In this document: piece by piece, positions 63,021 through 64,000 of the stretch
Layout: the number at the start of each line of letters is the position of its first letter
Position numbering within the stretch: the stretch's first letter is position 1
Origin: Nocardioides mangrovicus
GTDB lineage: Bacteria > Actinomycetota > Actinomycetes > Propionibacteriales > Nocardioidaceae
Length of the DNA: 64,000 nt
Assembly (NCBI RefSeq): GCF_003674065.1
Contig: NZ_RDBE01000001.1
Coordinates: forward strand, 284,257-348,256
Direction of reading: 5' to 3'
Made by a program: the position numbers and the translations under genes
The notes under the pieces: model-generated
What the model was told of the DNA's origin: nothing
The model's input: the letters and a program-made list of their open reading frames with translations, nothing else
Database searches by the model: none

Positions 63021-63350
63021 CTAGGCGTCGGGCTGGTCGAAGACGTAGTAAGCGTTCGACTCGGGTCCCCGGACCCCGGCGACCCGACCGCCCGGAATGG
63101 CGTACGGCGGCGAGATCAGGTCGACGCCGGGATGGCTCGCCAGCCACTCCGCGAGGTCGTCGACGAGGTACATCGGTCCCGGTGGCTGCTCGGTCAGCGA
63201 CAGCATGACCTGGCCGACCCGGCCGGGCATCCAGAACGAGACCGTGTCGTCCCCCTCCCGCCAAGCCTCGTCGAAGCCCAGCTGGTCGCGGTAGTAGGCG
63301 GTCGCGGCCGCCAGGTCGGTGACGGGAGCGTAGTAGAACGTCAGTCTCAT
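63021..63350 (-). CDS. VOC family (glyoxalase/bleomycin-resistance-like) protein
   Basis: A 109-residue vicinal oxygen chelate fold protein. TFYYAPVTDLAAATAYYRDQLGFDEAW (about 4-30) is the N-terminal beta-alpha-beta unit, and ISPPYAIPGGRVAGVRGPESNAYYVFDQ is the C-terminal part. The expected acidic metal ligands are not obvious, so enzymatic activity is uncertain; it may bind a ligand. It is divergent from the TetR gene, whose product probably controls both. Confidence 0.8.
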   Translation of the reverse strand: MRLTFYYAPVTDLAAATAYYRDQLGFDEAWREGDDTVSFWMPGRVGQVMLSLTEQPPGPMYLVDDLAEWLASHPGVDLISPPYAIPGGRVAGVRGPESNAYYVFDQPDA

Positions 63351-63369
63351 GATGGCTCCATAACGTGGT

Positions 63370-63395
63370 TACGGAATACGTAGGAGAGCTACGAT
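63370..63395 (+). promoter_or_regulatory. TetR/VOC divergent control region
   Basis: The 51-bp gap between starts holds TACG-N5-CGTA (63370-63382), a short inverted repeat that may be the TetR operator. TACGAT at 63390-63395 lies six bases before the TetR GTG and would make its transcript leaderless. Confidence 0.4.
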
Positions 63396-63401
63396 AGCCT
63401 C

Positions 63402-63944
63402 GTGGAGGGATGGGTGCCAGTGCCGGGGACCACCTCGGGTCGACTGGTCCAATCGGCTCTGGACCTCTTCGGCCGCGACCGGTACGAGGACGTGTCGGTC
63501 CAGGCGATCGCCCGTCACGCCGAGGTGACCACGGGTTCGCTGTACCACCACTTCGCCAGCAAGGCCGGGCTCTACTCCCTGGTCCGTCGTGACGTGGAGC
63601 GACGGGTCGCGGATCGGCTCGAGGGAGCTGCTGCCCTCCAGGGCGGCGGTCCTCGCCGCGAGCTCTCCGCGATCGTGCTGGTCGGATTCGACTACGTCGT
63701 CAGAGCAGGGCTGACCAGGCTGCTGGCCCAGGAGTGGCCCACGGAGGCCCGATCGCCGGACGGCGACCAGCTGGTCGCCGTCATCGCCGAGGTGGTCGCC
63801 AGCCCGGAGCTGGGTCTCCTCGTGGGCGCGGCCTGGCGCGAGTCGCTGCGAATGACCGCGGAGAACCCCGTCGCCGAGGCGCGCGAGGCCCTCAGGACGC
63901 TGCTCGGCACGAGCCTCGTGCCACGGCCGGCCGGCACCCGGTAG
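63402..63944 (+). CDS. TetR family transcriptional regulator
   Basis: A 180-residue regulator. The N-terminal helix-turn-helix (about 12-58) reads RLVQSALDLFGRDRYEDVSVQAIARHAEVTTGSLYHHFASKAGLY, the standard TetR pattern with the YHHF recognition turn. The ligand-binding C-terminal domain (about 65-180) is of general type. It is divergent from the VOC gene; this pairing suggests control by the compound the VOC protein binds. GTG 63402 follows TACGAT. Confidence 0.88.
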   Translation: MEGWVPVPGTTSGRLVQSALDLFGRDRYEDVSVQAIARHAEVTTGSLYHHFASKAGLYSLVRRDVERRVADRLEGAAALQGGGPRRELSAIVLVGFDYVVRAGLTRLLAQEWPTEARSPDGDQLVAVIAEVVASPELGLLVGAAWRESLRMTAENPVAEAREALRTLLGTSLVPRPAGTR

Positions 63945-63974
63945 GGCCTGTCCACGTCGATGAGAGGGTGAGCT

Positions 63975-64000
63975 GTGATCCGCGAGCGGGCAGTGCTGTG
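63975..64000 (+). CDS. Possible start of the next gene (truncated by window end)
   Basis: A GTG at 63975 after GAGAGGGTGAGCT opens a reading frame of eight codons to the window edge. Nothing more can be said about it. Confidence 0.2.

Overview
This is a high-GC actinobacterial chromosome segment with almost no space between genes. Several things point to a Nocardioidaceae-type organism (Nocardioides or a near relative). These are the mycothiol chemistry (S-(hydroxymethyl)mycothiol dehydrogenase, a DinB-type putative mycothiol transferase), an F420-type luciferase-like oxidoreductase, a GroEL with a His-rich tail, frequent GTG starts, frequent ATGA/GTGA stop-start overlaps, and a core gene order (rplM-rpsI-glmM ... 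glmS ... nnr-alr-tsaE-tsaB-rimI-tsaD ... groES-groEL ... guaB-guaB3) known from mycobacteria and relatives. The genus is inference from gene content. I found no tRNA, rRNA, CRISPR array, insertion sequence or prophage.

Layout. 1-5 kb: end of an aldo/keto reductase, a MOSC protein, and a five-gene minus-strand redox operon (Ser/Thr-rich membrane peptide, ApbE, heme ferric-reductase-like membrane protein, NuoF-like protein, 3Fe-4S ferredoxin). 5-13 kb: ABC-F ATPase; a membrane phosphodiesterase/metallo-hydrolase/DedA operon; a HAD phosphatase; an acyl-CoA ligase. 13-17.7 kb: flavin monooxygenase, F420-type oxidoreductase, MarR regulator and a divergent MFS exporter, then a DUF2127 protein. 17.6-21.5 kb: citrate synthase, then rplM-rpsI-glmM behind a structured leader. 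21.6-26 kb: ankyrin protein, double-GNAT protein, DUF389 protein, pantothenate kinase. 26-37.3 kb: glmS, acpS, nnr, alr, hydrolase, GNAT-TsaE fusion, tsaB, rimI, tandem HAD phosphatase, tsaD.

37.4-44.4 kb lies between tsaD and groES and carries accessory genes: an ECF sigma factor with a membrane partner, a formaldehyde-detoxification pair, VanZ, a lipoprotein, an MFS exporter and a methyltransferase. 44.4-51.8 kb: CIRCE-controlled groES-groEL, YciI, GNAT, guaB-GNAT-guaB3 and a secreted EEP-family protein. 52-62.6 kb: DinB protein, mfd, a lipoprotein, mazG, another lipoprotein, eno, an FtsB/DivIC-like protein, DUF501, ppx and a YihY membrane protein. The end holds a CHY zinc-finger protein, a VOC protein and a divergent TetR regulator.

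Three intergenic repeat families occur (eight copies in all). Every copy sits between two convergent genes, and every convergent gap longer than about 100 bp in the window contains one. Many genes have a TANNNT-like -10 box only 6-7 nt upstream of the start codon, which suggests frequent leaderless transcription. The most unusual loci are the ApbE/ferric-reductase/NuoF-like operon, which has no visible FMN-binding partner and a NuoF-like subunit missing one cluster cysteine; the phosphodiesterase-metallo-hydrolase-DedA operon; the GNAT-TsaE fusion; the tandem acid phosphatase; and a near-perfect 23-bp stem between groES and groEL.
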